Source: Comamonas sp. SCN 67-35
GTDB lineage: Bacteria > Pseudomonadota > Gammaproteobacteria > Burkholderiales > Burkholderiaceae_C
NCBI GenBank assembly: GCA_001725255.1
Contig: MEFV01000001.1
Coordinates: 1-64,000, forward strand
Reading direction: 5' to 3'
DNA length: 64,000 nucleotides
Positions 1-10,113 of the stretch are shown here, one piece after another (the first letter of the stretch is position 1; every line of letters begins with the position of its first letter). Both the position numbers and the translations under genes were made by a program. The notes beneath the pieces are model-generated. The model worked only from the letters and a program-made list of their open reading frames with translations. It was not told where the DNA came from and made no database searches.

Positions 1-153
1 GTCGATCTGGTCGTAGCCCTTGGCTTCACCGCCGAACTTCTTGGACAGCACCGTGGCGATGGCCGCCGTCAGCGTCGTCTTGCCGTGGTCCACGTGACCG
101 ATCGTGCCCACGTTCACGTGCGGCTTGGTACGCTCGAATTTTCCTTTTGCCAT
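1..153 (-). CDS. tuf: Elongation factor Tu, N-terminal fragment (cut by window edge)
   Basis: The first 51 codons of EF-Tu, the GTPase that brings aminoacyl-tRNA to the ribosome. The translated start reads [20 protein letters not shown], followed by the P-loop VDHGKTT, which is diagnostic for EF-Tu. The rest lies beyond the left edge. It sits downstream of fusA on the same strand, the usual str-operon order rpsL-rpsG-fusA-tuf. The roughly 170-base gap to fusA holds a dispersed repeat. Confidence 0.97.
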   Translation of the reverse strand, partial: MAKGKFERTKPHVNVGTIGHVDHGKTTLTAAIATVLSKKFGGEAKGYDQID

Positions 154-263
154 TTTCAAACTCCGAAAGAGCAATGCCTGTGTGGGGTTTAAGGTCTGCA
201 CCCGGTTGCTCATTCGCCCCGCACAGGACAACGGGACGGCACCGGATCGCAGACCGACAAACT

Positions 264-316
264 ATCGAAAAAAGAGCTGTCAGCGCTTGATGTACAAGCG
301 CTTGAGCCCGATTTCA
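264..316 (+). repeat. Dispersed Comamonadaceae-type repeat, copy 1, between fusA and tuf
   Basis: An AT-richer element with the core AAAAAAGAGCTGTCAGCGC followed by a perfect inverted repeat, AGCGCTTG (282-289) and CAAGCGCT (295-302), around a 5-base loop. Related cores occur at 24002-24051 and 47277-47368. It fills much of the fusA-tuf spacer, so it lies in the str-operon transcript and could form a hairpin there. That the family is widespread in Comamonadaceae is from memory, not from a search. Confidence 0.7.
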
Positions 317-320
317 TTCA

Positions 321-2429
321 TTACTTCGCACGAGAAGCCATGATGGCCTCGGCCACGTTGCGGGGTGCTTCGGCGTAGTGCTTGAACTCCATCACATAGG
401 TGGCACGGCCTTGTGTCATCGAGCGCAGCTGCGTGGCATAGCCAAACATTTCAGACAGCGGCACTTCGGCCTTGATGGCCTTGCCACCACCCGCCATGTC
501 GTCCATGCCCTGCACCATGCCGCGGCGGCTGGAAAGGTCGCCCATCACGGTGCCGGCGTAATCTTCAGGCGTCTCCACCTCGACCGCCATCATGGGTTCG
601 AGGATGACCGGGTCCGCCTTGCGGGCCGCTTCCTTGAAACCGAAGATGGCCGCCATCTTGAACGCCTGCTCGCTCGAGTCCACGTCGTGGTAGGAACCGA
701 AGGTGAGCGCCACCTTGACGTCGACCACCGGGTAGCCTGCGAGCACACCGCTTTGCAGCGCTTCTTCAACGCCCTTTTGCACGGCGGGAATGTACTCGCG
801 CGGCACCACGCCGCCCTTGATTTCGTCCAGGAACTCGAAGCCCTTGCCCGGCTCGTTCGGCTCCAGGCGGAATACGACGTGGCCATACTGGCCCTTGCCG
901 CCCGACTGACGCACGAACTTGCCTTCCACATCGGTGACCTTCTTGCGCACGGTTTCGCGATAGGCCACTTGCGGTTTGCCCACATTCGCCTCGACACCGA
1001 ACTCGCGCTTCATCCGGTCGACGATGATGTCCAGATGCAGCTCGCCCATGCCGGCGATGATGGTCTGCCCCGATTCTTCATCGGTGCGCACACGGAAACT
1101 CGGGTCTTCGGACGCCAGGCGCGACAGGGCGATGCCCATTTTTTCCTGGTCGGCCTTGGACTTGGGCTCGACAGCCTGCGCAATCACGGGCTCGGGGAAC
1201 ACCATGCGCTCGAGCATGATGTGCGCGTCAAGATCGCACAGCGTGTCGCCGGTCGTCACTTCCTTCAGACCGACGCAGGCAGCGATGTCGCCAGCGCGAA
1301 TTTCTTCGATCTCCTGGCGTTCGTTCGCATGCATCTGCACGATACGGCCGATGCGCTCCTTCTTGCCCTTGACGGCGTTGTAGACGGTATCCCCCTTGGA
1401 GAGCACGCCAGAGTAAACGCGCACGAAGGTGAGCTGGCCCACAAACGGGTCCGTCATCAACTTGAACGCCAGGGCCGAGAATTTTTCATCATCGCTGGCC
1501 TTGCGTGTCAAATGCGTTTCATGGTCATCAGGGTCCGTCCCGACCACGTCCGGAATGTCCGTCGGCGCCGGCAGAAAGTCGAGCACCGCGTCCAGCATGC
1601 GTTGCACGCCCTTGTTCTTGAACGCAGAGCCGCACAGCATGGGCTGGATTTCAGTGGCAATGGTGCGCTGGCGCAAGCCGGCGATGATGTCCTGCTCGCT
1701 GAGCGTTCCCTCTTCGAGGTACTTGTTCATCAGCTCTTCGCTGGCTTCCGCGGCCGACTCGATCATCTTCTCGCGCCACTCGTTGGCCGAGTCCACGAGG
1801 TCCGCAGGAATGTCCTTGTATTCGAACTTCATGCCCTGGGAAGCTTCGTCCCAGATGATGGCCTTCATCTTGATCAGATCCACCACCCCCTGGAAGCTGT
1901 CTTCGCTCCCGATCGGGATCACCACCGGCACCGGATGGCCGTTCAGGCGCACCTTCATCTGATCGTAGACCTTGAAGAAGTTGGCGCCCGTACGATCCAT
2001 CTTGTTGACGAACGCGATGCGCGGCACCTTGTGCTTGTTCGCCTGACGCCAGACGGTCTCGGACTGGGGCTGCACGCCGCCCACGGCGCAGTACACCATC
2101 ACGGCGCCGTCGAGCACACGCATGGAGCGCTCCACCTCGATGGTGAAGTCCACGTGCCCGGGGGTGTCGATGATGTTGATGCGGTGCGGCTGGCGCTGCA
2201 TGTCCATGCCACGCCAGAAGCACGTCACGGCCGAAGAGGTGATCGTGATCCCACGCTCCTGCTCCTGCTCCATCCAGTCGGTCGTCGCGGCTCCGTCATG
2301 CACTTCGCCAATCTTGTGGGTCAGCCCGGTGTAAAACAGAATGCGCTCGGACGTCGTGGTCTTGCCCGCGTCGATGTGCGCGGAAATGCCGATGTTGCGG
2401 TAACGCTCGAGGGGAGTAGTGCGAGCCAT
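321..2429 (-). CDS. fusA: Elongation factor G
   Basis: EF-G, the GTPase that drives ribosomal translocation and, with RRF, ribosome recycling. The 702-residue product has the family's full length. It begins [20 protein letters not shown] and carries the P-loop AHIDAGKTT, the G3 motif DTPGHVDF and the G4 motif NKMD. Domains run G, II, III, IV, V; the domain IV region reads GGKGQYGHV. It lies in the str operon between rpsG and tuf, expressed from the promoter ahead of rpsL. Nothing unusual was seen in the protein. Confidence 0.98.
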   Translation of the reverse strand: MARTTPLERYRNIGISAHIDAGKTTTSERILFYTGLTHKIGEVHDGAATTDWMEQEQERGITITSSAVTCFWRGMDMQRQPHRINIIDTPGHVDFTIEVERSMRVLDGAVMVYCAVGGVQPQSETVWRQANKHKVPRIAFVNKMDRTGANFFKVYDQMKVRLNGHPVPVVIPIGSEDSFQGVVDLIKMKAIIWDEASQGMKFEYKDIPADLVDSANEWREKMIESAAEASEELMNKYLEEGTLSEQDIIAGLRQRTIATEIQPMLCGSAFKNKGVQRMLDAVLDFLPAPTDIPDVVGTDPDDHETHLTRKASDDEKFSALAFKLMTDPFVGQLTFVRVYSGVLSKGDTVYNAVKGKKERIGRIVQMHANERQEIEEIRAGDIAACVGLKEVTTGDTLCDLDAHIMLERMVFPEPVIAQAVEPKSKADQEKMGIALSRLASEDPSFRVRTDEESGQTIIAGMGELHLDIIVDRMKREFGVEANVGKPQVAYRETVRKKVTDVEGKFVRQSGGKGQYGHVVFRLEPNEPGKGFEFLDEIKGGVVPREYIPAVQKGVEEALQSGVLAGYPVVDVKVALTFGSYHDVDSSEQAFKMAAIFGFKEAARKADPVILEPMMAVEVETPEDYAGTVMGDLSSRRGMVQGMDDMAGGGKAIKAEVPLSEMFGYATQLRSMTQGRATYVMEFKHYAEAPRNVAEAIMASRAK

Positions 2430-2515
2430 GATGATCTTTCGTTAACGGCCAAAAGCCCGGCTGCCGAACATCGGCACGTCGGGCTCCCGGCCTTCGAGGA
2501 AAATGGGGATGAAAT

Positions 2516-2989
2516 TCAGAAGCGGAAGTGGCTGAAGGCCTTGTTTGCCTCCGCCATGCGATGCACCTCATCGCGACGCTTCATGGCACCACCGCGGCCT
2601 TCGGTGGCTTCCATCAATTCATTGGCCAGGCGCTGCGCCATGGATTTTTCGCCGCGCTTGCGCGCCGCCTCCTTGATCCAGCGCATGGACAGGGCCAAAC
2701 GGCGGATCGGACGCACTTCCACGGGCACCTGGTAGTTGGCACCGCCCACGCGGCGGGATTTCACCTCGACCATGGGCTTGACGTTGTTGATCGCCGTAGT
2801 GAACACCTCGAGGGCGTTCTTCTCGGGCTGTTTCTTTTCGATCAGTTCGAGCGCGCCATAGATGATGCGCTCGGCAACCGCTTTTTTGCCGCCTTCCATG
2901 ATCACGTTCATGAATTTGGACAGCTCGACATTGCCGAACTTCGGATCCGGCAGGATTTCACGTTTGGGGACTTCACGACGACGTGGCAT
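2516..2989 (-). CDS. rpsG: 30S ribosomal protein S7
   Basis: Ribosomal protein S7, a primary 16S rRNA binder that nucleates assembly of the 30S head. It has 157 residues (the family is usually about 156) and starts [20 protein letters not shown]. It lies between rpsL and fusA in the str operon; in E. coli S7 represses translation of this operon, and an equivalent control is possible but not visible here. The rpsL-rpsG spacer is about 156 bases. Confidence 0.98.
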   Translation of the reverse strand: MPRRREVPKREILPDPKFGNVELSKFMNVIMEGGKKAVAERIIYGALELIEKKQPEKNALEVFTTAINNVKPMVEVKSRRVGGANYQVPVEVRPIRRLALSMRWIKEAARKRGEKSMAQRLANELMEATEGRGGAMKRRDEVHRMAEANKAFSHFRF

Positions 2990-3145
2990 TTTTCACCTCT
3001 ATCCTTGCTTCAGCTGGCGTCATTTCAGACACCGCGAGAGCCATACACGACTCTCACTTACTCGACCTGCGCACACCATGTGCGTGGAAGGTCACTACGC
3101 TGCGTCATCGCGCCACGCGACGACCAGCACCAGAAACACACCTGA

Positions 3146-3523
3146 TTACTTGGCCTTCGGGCGCTTGGCGCCGTACTTGGAACGAGCCTGCTTGCGATCC
3201 TTGACGCCCTGCAGATCCAGCGAACCACGCACGATGTGGTAACGCACACCAGGCAAGTCCTTCACGCGGCCACCGCGCACGAGCACCACACTGTGCTCCT
3301 GCAGGTTGTGACCCTCGCCACCGATGTACGAAATGACTTCGAACCCGTTGGTCAAACGCACCTTGGCGACCTTGCGCAGAGCGGAGTTCGGCTTCTTGGG
3401 CGTTGTCGTGTACACGCGCGTGCACACGCCACGGCGCTGCGGGCAGTTCTCCATGGCAGGGCTCTTGGATTTGACAACTTCGACCGTGCGGCCCTGGCGC
3501 ACGAGTTGGCTAATGGTCGGCAT
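3146..3523 (-). CDS. rpsL: 30S ribosomal protein S12
   Basis: Ribosomal protein S12 of the decoding centre, 125 residues. The start at 3523 ([11 protein letters not shown]) gives the family length; a longer in-frame reading exists but has no S12 homology. Lys43 (TPKKPNS) and Lys88 (GRVKDLPG), the positions where substitutions give streptomycin resistance, are both wild type. First gene of the str operon, divergent from the ccm operon, with a good sigma-70 promoter about 90 bases upstream. Confidence 0.98.
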   Translation of the reverse strand: MPTISQLVRQGRTVEVVKSKSPAMENCPQRRGVCTRVYTTTPKKPNSALRKVAKVRLTNGFEVISYIGGEGHNLQEHSVVLVRGGRVKDLPGVRYHIVRGSLDLQGVKDRKQARSKYGAKRPKAK

Positions 3524-3610
3524 GCAGTTAGACGTCCCTAAAACGTGAAATTCATGACCCGCGGCAGACGCGCAGGGCCAAATTTTCTGAAACAGCCAGA
3601 AAAGCCTTCT

Positions 3611-3639
3611 AGTGTATTGCATTATCTGGCGATCGACAA
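3611..3639 (-). promoter_or_regulatory. Sigma-70 promoter of the str operon
   Basis: On the minus strand TTGTCG (-35, 3639-3634) and TACACT (-10, 3616-3611) are separated by exactly 17 bases. The start of transcription would fall near 3604, giving a leader of about 80 bases before rpsL. Position, spacing and hexamers all fit a strong housekeeping promoter. Confidence 0.7.
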
Positions 3640-3681
3640 CCTTTCTTCGGGAGTCGATCACGGGCCACGCTACGACAGGCC

Positions 3682-3690
3682 GGGGGGGGG
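3682..3690. repeat. Homopolymeric G9 tract in the rpsL-ccmC spacer
   Basis: Nine consecutive G residues stand in the divergent intergenic region, about 100 bases before the ccmC start and upstream of the rpsL -35 element. Such tracts are prone to slippage, but no effect on either gene can be shown from the sequence. Confidence 0.6.
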
Positions 3691-3710
3691 ATCTGGAATA
3701 GTACACTGAG

Positions 3711-3739
3711 TTGTAGGGAATTTTCGGCTGTCCAATACA
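3711..3739 (+). promoter_or_regulatory. Weak candidate promoter for the ccm operon
   Basis: TTGTAG (3711-3716) and AATACA (3734-3739) are 17 bases apart on the plus strand, about 50 bases before ccmC. The -10 match is poor, so this is only the best candidate in the spacer. Confidence 0.3.
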
Positions 3740-3787
3740 ACCGCAGACAATACGGGGTTACCCCTAACACGATACAAAGCCAGTCAC

Positions 3788-4600
3788 ATGACGGCAACAC
3801 CTGCACGGCGCACGGCGATCAACTGGTTCAAGTACGCTGCACCCGCTCGTTTCTACCCTCTCGCCGGAGGGGCGATCATCTGGTTTTCCGTGCTCGCCGC
3901 GGTGCTGGGGGCGGTCGGCATGCTCATCGGTTTTGGCATCGCTCCGACGGACGCGCAGCAGGGCGATGCCTACCGCATCATCTTCCTGCATGTACCGACA
4001 GCCTGGTTGTCCATGGTCATCTACCTCGCCATGGCATTCTGGTCGGGCGTGGGGCTGGTATTCAATACGCGGCTCGCGTCGATGCTGGCTCAGGCACTCG
4101 CTCCCACCGGGGCTCTGATGACCTTCATTGCGCTATGGACAGGCGCGCTCTGGGGCAAACCCACCTGGGGCACGTGGTGGGTGTGGGATGCACGCCTGAC
4201 GTCGGAATTGATCCTGCTTTTCCTGTATCTGGGATTTCTGTCGCTGCACGCCGCCATTGACGATGAACGCCGCGCCGATCGCGCCACGGCCGTACTGGCC
4301 CTGGTCGGCGTGGTGAATGTCCCCATCATCTACTTCTCGGTGCAATGGTGGAATACCCTGCATCAGGGCGCATCGGTCAGTCTCTCCAGTGCCCCCAGCA
4401 TTGCCACGCCCATGCTTGCGGGGATGCTGGTGATGTCGGCCGCCGTCTGGTGTTATTGCATCGCCGTCGTACTGGCCAGGGTACGCCTGATCATTCTGGA
4501 GCGCGAACGACATACCTCATGGGTGGAGCGGGAACTGCGGACGCCGCGCACGACTCCACCCAGCGATCCCACATCACTGGTCTCCGGAGGGTCGTCATGA
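3788..4600 (+). CDS. ccmC: Heme exporter/heme-handling protein CcmC
   Basis: CcmC works with CcmAB and CcmD to load heme onto the periplasmic chaperone CcmE during c-type cytochrome maturation (System I). The 270-residue protein is polytopic, with about six membrane helices, and carries the tryptophan-rich heme-handling motif WGTWWVWDARLTS at about residues 126-138, flanked by membrane helices. It is the first gene of a nine-gene operon. Its stop overlaps the ccmD start (ATGA), pointing to translational coupling. The C-terminal tail, rich in Thr/Pro/Ser, is somewhat longer than needed for the core fold. Confidence 0.96.
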   Translation: MTATPARRTAINWFKYAAPARFYPLAGGAIIWFSVLAAVLGAVGMLIGFGIAPTDAQQGDAYRIIFLHVPTAWLSMVIYLAMAFWSGVGLVFNTRLASMLAQALAPTGALMTFIALWTGALWGKPTWGTWWVWDARLTSELILLFLYLGFLSLHAAIDDERRADRATAVLALVGVVNVPIIYFSVQWWNTLHQGASVSLSSAPSIATPMLAGMLVMSAAVWCYCIAVVLARVRLIILERERHTSWVERELRTPRTTPPSDPTSLVSGGSS

Positions 4601-4737
4601 TCTACTGGCACAGCTGGTCCGAATTCATTCACATGGGTGGTTACGGCGGCTACGTATGGGGCTCGCTCGGCATCATGGCCCTGGTCATGGTGGCCGAGGT
4701 TTGGCAGATACGCACACGCCGTCGGCGGTTGGGGTAA
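4597..4737 (+). CDS. ccmD: Heme exporter small subunit CcmD
   Basis: A 46-residue single-span membrane protein, typical for CcmD, which helps release holo-CcmE from CcmABC. It starts at the ATGA overlap with ccmC and reads MIYWHSWSEFIHMGGYGGYV, then a hydrophobic helix and a basic RTRRRRLG tail. Size, the aromatic Gly-rich N-terminus, the positive cytoplasmic tail and the place between ccmC and ccmE all support the call. Confidence 0.93.
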   Translation: MIYWHSWSEFIHMGGYGGYVWGSLGIMALVMVAEVWQIRTRRRRLG

Positions 4738-4740
4738 TTC

Positions 4741-5202
4741 ATGAAAACCAGAACGAAACGCGGTCTGATCATCCTTGGCGGACTGGCTGCTCTCGGCGTC
4801 GCCAGCGCCTTGGTGCTGAATGCCTTCCAGGACAACCTGGTGTTTTTCTTCAGTCCGTCGCAGGTCACGACGCATGAGGCGCCCGTGAACCGCAGTTTCC
4901 GCCTCGGCGGACTGGTGGAAGAAGGCAGCGTCAAGCGCTCCAGCGACAGTCTGGCCGTGCATTTCGTCGTGACCGACGGAGCCCAAACCATCCCGGTGGT
5001 CTACAACGGCCTGCTGCCCGACATGTTCCGTGAAGGCAAGGGCGTGGTGGCACAGGGCAAGCTCGACAAGGATGGCGTATTCCGCGCGGACCAGGTGCTG
5101 GCGAAGCACGACGAAAACTACACTCCGAAGGAAGTGGCTGACACGCTGAAAACCACTGCGTACAAGGAACCCGCTGCGCCCATGGCCGGAGCCCGCCAAT
5201 GA
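4741..5202 (+). CDS. ccmE: Cytochrome c maturation heme chaperone CcmE
   Basis: A periplasmic, membrane-anchored heme chaperone that binds heme covalently and hands it to the CcmF/CcmH ligase. The 153-residue product has one N-terminal membrane anchor (about residues 8-28), an OB-fold beta-barrel, and the heme-attachment motif AKHDENY with His123 and Tyr127. Its stop overlaps the ccmF start by 4 bases. All expected features are intact. Confidence 0.97.
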   Translation: MKTRTKRGLIILGGLAALGVASALVLNAFQDNLVFFFSPSQVTTHEAPVNRSFRLGGLVEEGSVKRSSDSLAVHFVVTDGAQTIPVVYNGLLPDMFREGKGVVAQGKLDKDGVFRADQVLAKHDENYTPKEVADTLKTTAYKEPAAPMAGARQ

Positions 5203-7220
5203 TCGCCGAACTCGGACAGCTGGCACTCATTCTCGCCCTGTGCCTGGCGATCGTGCAAAGCGTAGTGCCCCTGGTGGGTGCCGCGAAAGACAACGCGGAC
5301 TGGATGGCGCTGGCCAGGCCCGCCGCCTGGGGTCAATTCGTATTCGTCGCCAGCGCCTTCGCCTGCCTCACGCTTCTGTTCGTGAACAACGATTTCTCCG
5401 TGTTGTACGTGGCGCAGCACTCCAATACCGCGCTGCCCCTGATCTATCGCATCTGCGCCGTCTGGGGCGGGCACGAGGGCTCCATCCTCCTGTGGGTGCT
5501 GATCCTGGCGGGCTGGACGCTGGCCGTCTCCCTCTTTTCGCGCAATCTGGACGATCAGACGACGGCGCGCATCCTCGGGATCATGGGGCTGATCACCATC
5601 GGGCTGCTGCTTTTCATCCTCTTCACCTCCAATCCCTTCGAGCGCCTGCTGCCCGCGGCCGCCAACGGGCAGGACTTGAACCCGCAGCTGCAGGACCCGG
5701 GTCTGATCGCCCACCCCCCGCTGCTGTACATGGGCTATGTGGGCACGGTGGTCGCCTTCGCGTTCGCCATTGCCGCGCTGCTCGCCGGGCGGCTGGATGC
5801 AGCCTGGGCGCGCTGGTCCCGGCCCTGGGCCACCGTGTCCTGGGGTTTCCTCACGCTGGGCATCGCCATCGGCAGTGCCTGGGCCTATTACGAGCTGGGT
5901 TGGGGCGGGTGGTGGTTCTGGGATCCGGTGGAAAACGCCTCGCTGATGCCATGGCTGGTGAGCACCGCCCTGCTGCACTCGCTGGCGGTCACCGAAAAAC
6001 GCAACACCTTCAAGCTGTGGACCGCCCTCCTCGCGATCATTGCCTTCTCGCTCTCGCTGCTGGGCACCTTCCTGGTGCGCTCGGGCGTGCTCACCTCGGT
6101 GCACGCCTTTGCCACCGACCCATCGCGCGGCATCTACATCCTCGGTTTCCTTGTCGTGGTGGTGGGAGGGTCGCTGCTGCTGTTTGCCTGGCGCGCTCCG
6201 CGCGTGGGCCTGGGCGCGGGCTTTGGCACCATATCGCGTGAATCGATGCTGCTGGTCAACAACGTCGTGCTGCTCGTGGCTTTCGCGGCGGTGCTGCTGG
6301 GCACGCTGTACCCCCTGCTCATCGATGCCCTGGGCCTTGGCAAACTATCGGTTGGCCCGCCGTACTTCGAAGCCGTCTTCGTCCCGCTGATGGCTCCCGC
6401 GCTGTTTCTCATGGGCGTGGGGCCGGTGACGCGCTGGCGCGAAGACAAGGTCATGAGCCTGGCGCGCAAGCTGCGCTGGGCGCTGGGCGTCAGCCTGATT
6501 GCAGCCCTGATCGCGCCATGGCTGCTGGGCAACTGGAAGCCGCTCGTGGGCTTCGGTCTGTTTCTTGCCTTCTGGATCGCCACCACGACATTCCACAACC
6601 TGTATGAGCGGTTGAAGAATCACCCGTCTCCAAGCTGGGCCCGGCGCATCCGCATGCAGCCCGGAAGCTACTACGGCATGCTGCTCGCACACCTGGGAGT
6701 CGCCGTGTTCATCGTGGGCGTCACGATCGTCAATGGCTATCAAATCGAGAAGGACGTCACCATGGAACCCGGGGAGACGGTCACGCTCGCCGACTACACG
6801 TTCCGGTTCGATGGCACCAGCCAGAAGCAGGGCCCCAACTACACGGCGGATGTCGGCGTGCTAACCGTCACCAGGAGCGGCCGGCCGGTGACCACGCTCA
6901 GGCCCGAACGCCGCGTCTACACCGCGGGCTCCAACCCGACACCGATGACGGAGGCGTCCATCAATCCCGGCCTCACACGCGACCTGTATGCGGCCCTGGG
7001 GGATCGACTCACCGACAAGCGCTGGATCGTGCGCGTGTACTTCAAACCCTTTGTGGACTGGATCTGGTTTGGCTGCCTGATCATGGCTTTCGGCGGGGCA
7101 CTGGCCGTGATGGATCGCCGTTACCGCATCAAGCGTCGCCAGGTTCAAACCGCCAAGACCCCGCCCCTCCAGCCCACCGGCCCGGCCATGCCGGTTGCAG
7201 CAAAGGTGCTTGCCTCATGA
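5199..7220 (+). CDS. ccmF: Heme lyase CcmF
   Basis: The large polytopic subunit of the System I heme-apocytochrome ligase. The 673-residue length is usual. The WWD-type heme-binding segment [19 protein letters not shown] lies at about residues 234-252, and a large periplasmic loop comes before the last membrane helix. The gene overlaps ccmE upstream and ccmG downstream by 4 bases each, so the operon is tightly coupled. Confidence 0.97.
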   Translation: MIAELGQLALILALCLAIVQSVVPLVGAAKDNADWMALARPAAWGQFVFVASAFACLTLLFVNNDFSVLYVAQHSNTALPLIYRICAVWGGHEGSILLWVLILAGWTLAVSLFSRNLDDQTTARILGIMGLITIGLLLFILFTSNPFERLLPAAANGQDLNPQLQDPGLIAHPPLLYMGYVGTVVAFAFAIAALLAGRLDAAWARWSRPWATVSWGFLTLGIAIGSAWAYYELGWGGWWFWDPVENASLMPWLVSTALLHSLAVTEKRNTFKLWTALLAIIAFSLSLLGTFLVRSGVLTSVHAFATDPSRGIYILGFLVVVVGGSLLLFAWRAPRVGLGAGFGTISRESMLLVNNVVLLVAFAAVLLGTLYPLLIDALGLGKLSVGPPYFEAVFVPLMAPALFLMGVGPVTRWREDKVMSLARKLRWALGVSLIAALIAPWLLGNWKPLVGFGLFLAFWIATTTFHNLYERLKNHPSPSWARRIRMQPGSYYGMLLAHLGVAVFIVGVTIVNGYQIEKDVTMEPGETVTLADYTFRFDGTSQKQGPNYTADVGVLTVTRSGRPVTTLRPERRVYTAGSNPTPMTEASINPGLTRDLYAALGDRLTDKRWIVRVYFKPFVDWIWFGCLIMAFGGALAVMDRRYRIKRRQVQTAKTPPLQPTGPAMPVAAKVLAS

Positions 7221-7744
7221 GGAAGGGAATCGTTCCGCTTGCGGTTTTCATCATCCTGGTGGCGTTTCTCGGGATAGGTCTGACACTCAATCCGCGGGAG
7301 CTGCCGTCGCCGCTGATCAACAAGCCGTTGCCAACCTTCACACTGCCGCAATTGAGCGAGCCGCAGAAGACGCTTTCGGCCCAGGACATGCTGGGCAAGG
7401 TGTGGATGCTCAACGTCTGGGCTTCCTGGTGCGTGGCGTGCCGAATCGAGCACCCGGTGCTTGTCGAATTGTCCAGGACCGACCCTTCCCTCCTGATCTA
7501 TGGCCTCAATTACAAGGACAAGCGCGACGATGCACTGAAGTGGCTGGCTCGCGGAGGCAATCCCTACCGGGCATCACTCTCGGACACCCAGGGCCTCGTC
7601 GGCATCGATCTGGGGGTCTACGGGGTGCCGGAGACTTTCATCATTGACAAGCAGGGCGTGATTCGCCACAAGCAGATCGGTCCGATCACGCCCGAGGTGT
7701 TGCAGGACACCATCCTGCCGCTCATGAGGAAACTCGGTGCGTAA
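7217..7744 (+). CDS. ccmG: Thiol:disulfide interchange protein CcmG/DsbE
   Basis: A membrane-tethered periplasmic thioredoxin-like reductant that keeps apocytochrome heme-binding cysteines reduced. It has 175 residues, an N-terminal anchor (about 5-23), and a redox motif WCVAC at Cys72/Cys75 in the thioredoxin fold (NVWASWCVACRIEHP). The intervening residues differ from the commoner WCPTC. The cis-Pro region GVPETF is present. It overlaps ccmF (4 bases) and ccmH (8 bases). Confidence 0.95.
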   Translation: MRKGIVPLAVFIILVAFLGIGLTLNPRELPSPLINKPLPTFTLPQLSEPQKTLSAQDMLGKVWMLNVWASWCVACRIEHPVLVELSRTDPSLLIYGLNYKDKRDDALKWLARGGNPYRASLSDTQGLVGIDLGVYGVPETFIIDKQGVIRHKQIGPITPEVLQDTILPLMRKLGA

Positions 7745-8210
7745 GTCTCTCTTCTGGATCGTGCTGTGCTGCGCCGCCCTCAACATGGGCCATCTCGCGG
7801 CGAAAGAGGCTCCGACGCTGGCAAAGGACCCGGTTCTCGAAGCACAGATGATGAGCATCGCGCACGAACTTCGCTGCCTCGTCTGCCAGAACGAGACCAT
7901 CGCCGCATCGCAGGCGGACCTCGCCGTTGATTTGCGCGAGCAGATTCGCGAAAAGCTGCAGCAGGGCGAAACACCTGCCGAGATCCGCAAGTTCATGGTC
8001 GATCGGTACGGCGAATTCGTGCTGTACAAGCCGCGCCTGAGCAGCCGGACGATGCTGCTTTGGGGCGGACCATTCATCCTGCTGCTCATCGGCTTCGCGG
8101 TGCTGTGGCGCACCATCCGCAAACCACCGCCCGAGCCCGAAACCCCCATGTCCACACAGGATGAAGAACGTGCCCGGGAACTCCTCGGCATAGCCAAGGA
8201 GAAGAGGTGA
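7737..8210 (+). CDS. ccmH: Cytochrome c maturation protein CcmH (CcmL/CycL type)
   Basis: A thiol-oxidoreductase subunit of the heme ligase that reacts with apocytochrome or CcmG. The 157-residue protein has a signal sequence, the motif LRCLVCQNE (Cys47, Cys50) and a C-terminal membrane anchor (about 104-122). The start is a GTG at 7737 that overlaps the end of ccmG; the next codons (RKSLFWIVL) begin the signal sequence. Here CcmH is the short form and the TPR part is a separate gene (ccmI), unlike the fused E. coli CcmH. Confidence 0.94.
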   Translation: MRKSLFWIVLCCAALNMGHLAAKEAPTLAKDPVLEAQMMSIAHELRCLVCQNETIAASQADLAVDLREQIREKLQQGETPAEIRKFMVDRYGEFVLYKPRLSSRTMLLWGGPFILLLIGFAVLWRTIRKPPPEPETPMSTQDEERARELLGIAKEKR

Positions 8211-9433
8211 TGATGCCATTCATGGCGCTTGCAGCGGGCATGGTTCTGGCTGCGCTGGCGATCGTGATCATTCCGCTGGTGCGGCGCACCCGGAGAACCA
8301 CCCGCCTGGGCGAGGACCTCACCGTCCTGGCCGACGGCATGCACGAGCTCGACGCCGAACTCGCGGCCGGAGACGTGAGCCAGGCCGAATACGACCGCGC
8401 CCGCACGGAGCTGGAACGGCAGGCACTGCGCTCGGAGCAGGCTGCGCAGGCACAGGCGCAATCGAGCCAACGCGCCAACTGGGCCGTGGCACTGGCCACG
8501 GCGATCGCACTGCCGCTGCTGGTTGCAACGCTGTACCTGACGGTGGGCCAGCCCGCGGCGCTCGGCGGTGGTGGCGCCGCGCTCGCGCAAGCGGGGGGCG
8601 ACGCACCACAAGCACCGGACGAGGCCACCGTTGCGGCGCTGAAGGCACGCGTCGCGAAGGACGCGAAGGACGCCGAAGGCTGGGTGTTGCTTGCCCGGGC
8701 AAGCTTCCAGCTCGGGCACATGGACGATGCCATCGCGGCCTACGCCAAGGTGACCGGCCTCGTGACCGACAACCCCAACCTCTGGGTGGAGTACGCCAAC
8801 ACGCTGGCCATTGCGCACGACCGCGATCTTTCCGGAGAACCCACTGCCATGGTCGAGCGCGCGCTGAAGCTCGACCCCAACAATTTCAACGCCCTGGCGT
8901 TTGCGGGCCTCGCGGCCTTCCAGCGGGGAGACCAGGCAGCAGCCCTCAGGCACTGGCAGCATCTCAAGACCCTGCTTCCGCAGGGCGGCGAGGATGCGAA
9001 GGCCATCGACGATCTGATTGCGCGCGCCGGCGGCGCCCGTGCCCCGAGCCCATCGGAGACCACCCCGGCCGCAGCACCCCAGGCCAAGGCAGCCATAGCC
9101 GGGACGGTCACGCTCGCCGCGGAGCTGACTGGCAAGGTTGCGACAACGGACACCCTGTTCGTTTATGCTCGTGCACCCGACGGTCCTCCCATGCCGCTTG
9201 CCGCGGTGCGCACCTCCGCGTCGACGTGGCCCGTCTCCTTCAAGCTCGACGACAGCAGTTCCATGGCTCCCGGTATGCGCCTGTCCAGGTTCCCGAAAGT
9301 CACCCTGGTGGCACGCGTGTCCAAGAGCGGCAGCGCCACGCCCCAACCGGGCGACATCGAGGGCCGTGTCGACAACGTCGCCACGGGCAGCAACGGCGTG
9401 CGCATCGTCCTCGATCGGGTCATCGAGCACTGA
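8207..9433 (+). CDS. ccmI: Cytochrome c maturation TPR protein CcmI (CycH)
   Basis: An apocytochrome chaperone of the heme ligase complex. The 408-residue protein has two N-terminal membrane helices (about 5-23 and 98-118) around a cytoplasmic coiled region (AELAAGDVSQAEYDRARTEL). A periplasmic part with TPR-like repeats (about 145-265) and a C-terminal beta-rich domain follow. It overlaps ccmH by 4 bases and abuts ccmA. Assignment rests on layout and operon position; sequence identity in this family is low. Confidence 0.88.
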   Translation: MMMPFMALAAGMVLAALAIVIIPLVRRTRRTTRLGEDLTVLADGMHELDAELAAGDVSQAEYDRARTELERQALRSEQAAQAQAQSSQRANWAVALATAIALPLLVATLYLTVGQPAALGGGGAALAQAGGDAPQAPDEATVAALKARVAKDAKDAEGWVLLARASFQLGHMDDAIAAYAKVTGLVTDNPNLWVEYANTLAIAHDRDLSGEPTAMVERALKLDPNNFNALAFAGLAAFQRGDQAAALRHWQHLKTLLPQGGEDAKAIDDLIARAGGARAPSPSETTPAAAPQAKAAIAGTVTLAAELTGKVATTDTLFVYARAPDGPPMPLAAVRTSASTWPVSFKLDDSSSMAPGMRLSRFPKVTLVARVSKSGSATPQPGDIEGRVDNVATGSNGVRIVLDRVIEH

Positions 9434-10113
9434 TGGCGCCACTGCCGACAGCGGAGGCCGGCGCCACGGTCGATGGGCGGACGGCCAGCGGCGCGGCGGC
9501 GCTGCAACTCGTTGGCCTGCGCTGTGTTCGCGCCAAGCGCGTGCTGTTTTCCGATCTGAGCCTCAGCATCCCCGGCGGGCACGTATTGCGCGTCCAGGGC
9601 GCCAATGGTGCCGGCAAGACCAGCCTGCTGCGCATGATCTGCGGCCTGCTTTCTCCGCACGAGGGGCAGGTGCTGTGGCATGGACGTCCCATCAACACGC
9701 TGCGCGAAGAGTACGGTCGGCAACTGACGTTCTTCGGGCACGCCATCGGTGTGAAGCCTGAGCTGACGGCCCTGGAAAATCTCCAGGTACTGATGGCGCT
9801 CAGCGGCTTCAAGCCCGACACGGCGGCCGCTTTGCTGGCCTTGCAGAATGCGGGGCTCGCCGGGCATGAACATGCGCTGGTGCGCACTCTCTCGCAAGGC
9901 CAGCGTCGCCGTGCGGCCCTGGCGCGACTGATGCTGGTGGCCAGCCCGCTCTGGGTGCTGGACGAGCCTTTCAATGCACTGGATCAGACAGCCATCCAAT
10001 GGCTGCTGGGGTTGATCACCGCACAGGCCGCGCGCGGCGGCATCGTCGTCCTCACCAGCCACCAGAGCGTGGCCCTTGACCCCACCACGGCTCAACTGGA
10101 CCTGGCGCTATGA
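9433..10113 (+). CDS. ccmA: Heme exporter ATPase CcmA
   Basis: The ATPase of the CcmAB(CD) transporter that frees heme-loaded CcmE. The 226-residue product has Walker A GANGAGKTS, signature LSQGQRRRAALARL, Walker B WVLDEPFNALD and the switch His in TSHQS. The ATG at 9433 overlaps the last base of the ccmI stop; upstream in-frame codons lie inside ccmI. Finding ccmA after ccmI rather than at the head of the operon is unusual. Confidence 0.95.
   Translation: MAPLPTAEAGATVDGRTASGAAALQLVGLRCVRAKRVLFSDLSLSIPGGHVLRVQGANGAGKTSLLRMICGLLSPHEGQVLWHGRPINTLREEYGRQLTFFGHAIGVKPELTALENLQVLMALSGFKPDTAAALLALQNAGLAGHEHALVRTLSQGQRRRAALARLMLVASPLWVLDEPFNALDQTAIQWLLGLITAQAARGGIVVLTSHQSVALDPTTAQLDLAL

Noticed and set aside
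378..2735. Long plus-strand open frame (785 codons) opposite fusA and rpsG
   Set aside because: It is a mirror of conserved coding DNA on the other strand; the product is His/Arg-rich and resembles no family, a usual artefact in GC-rich genes.
3146..3706. 186-codon version of rpsL
   Set aside because: The first 61 codons have no S12 homology and cover the mapped promoter; the 125-residue start is standard.
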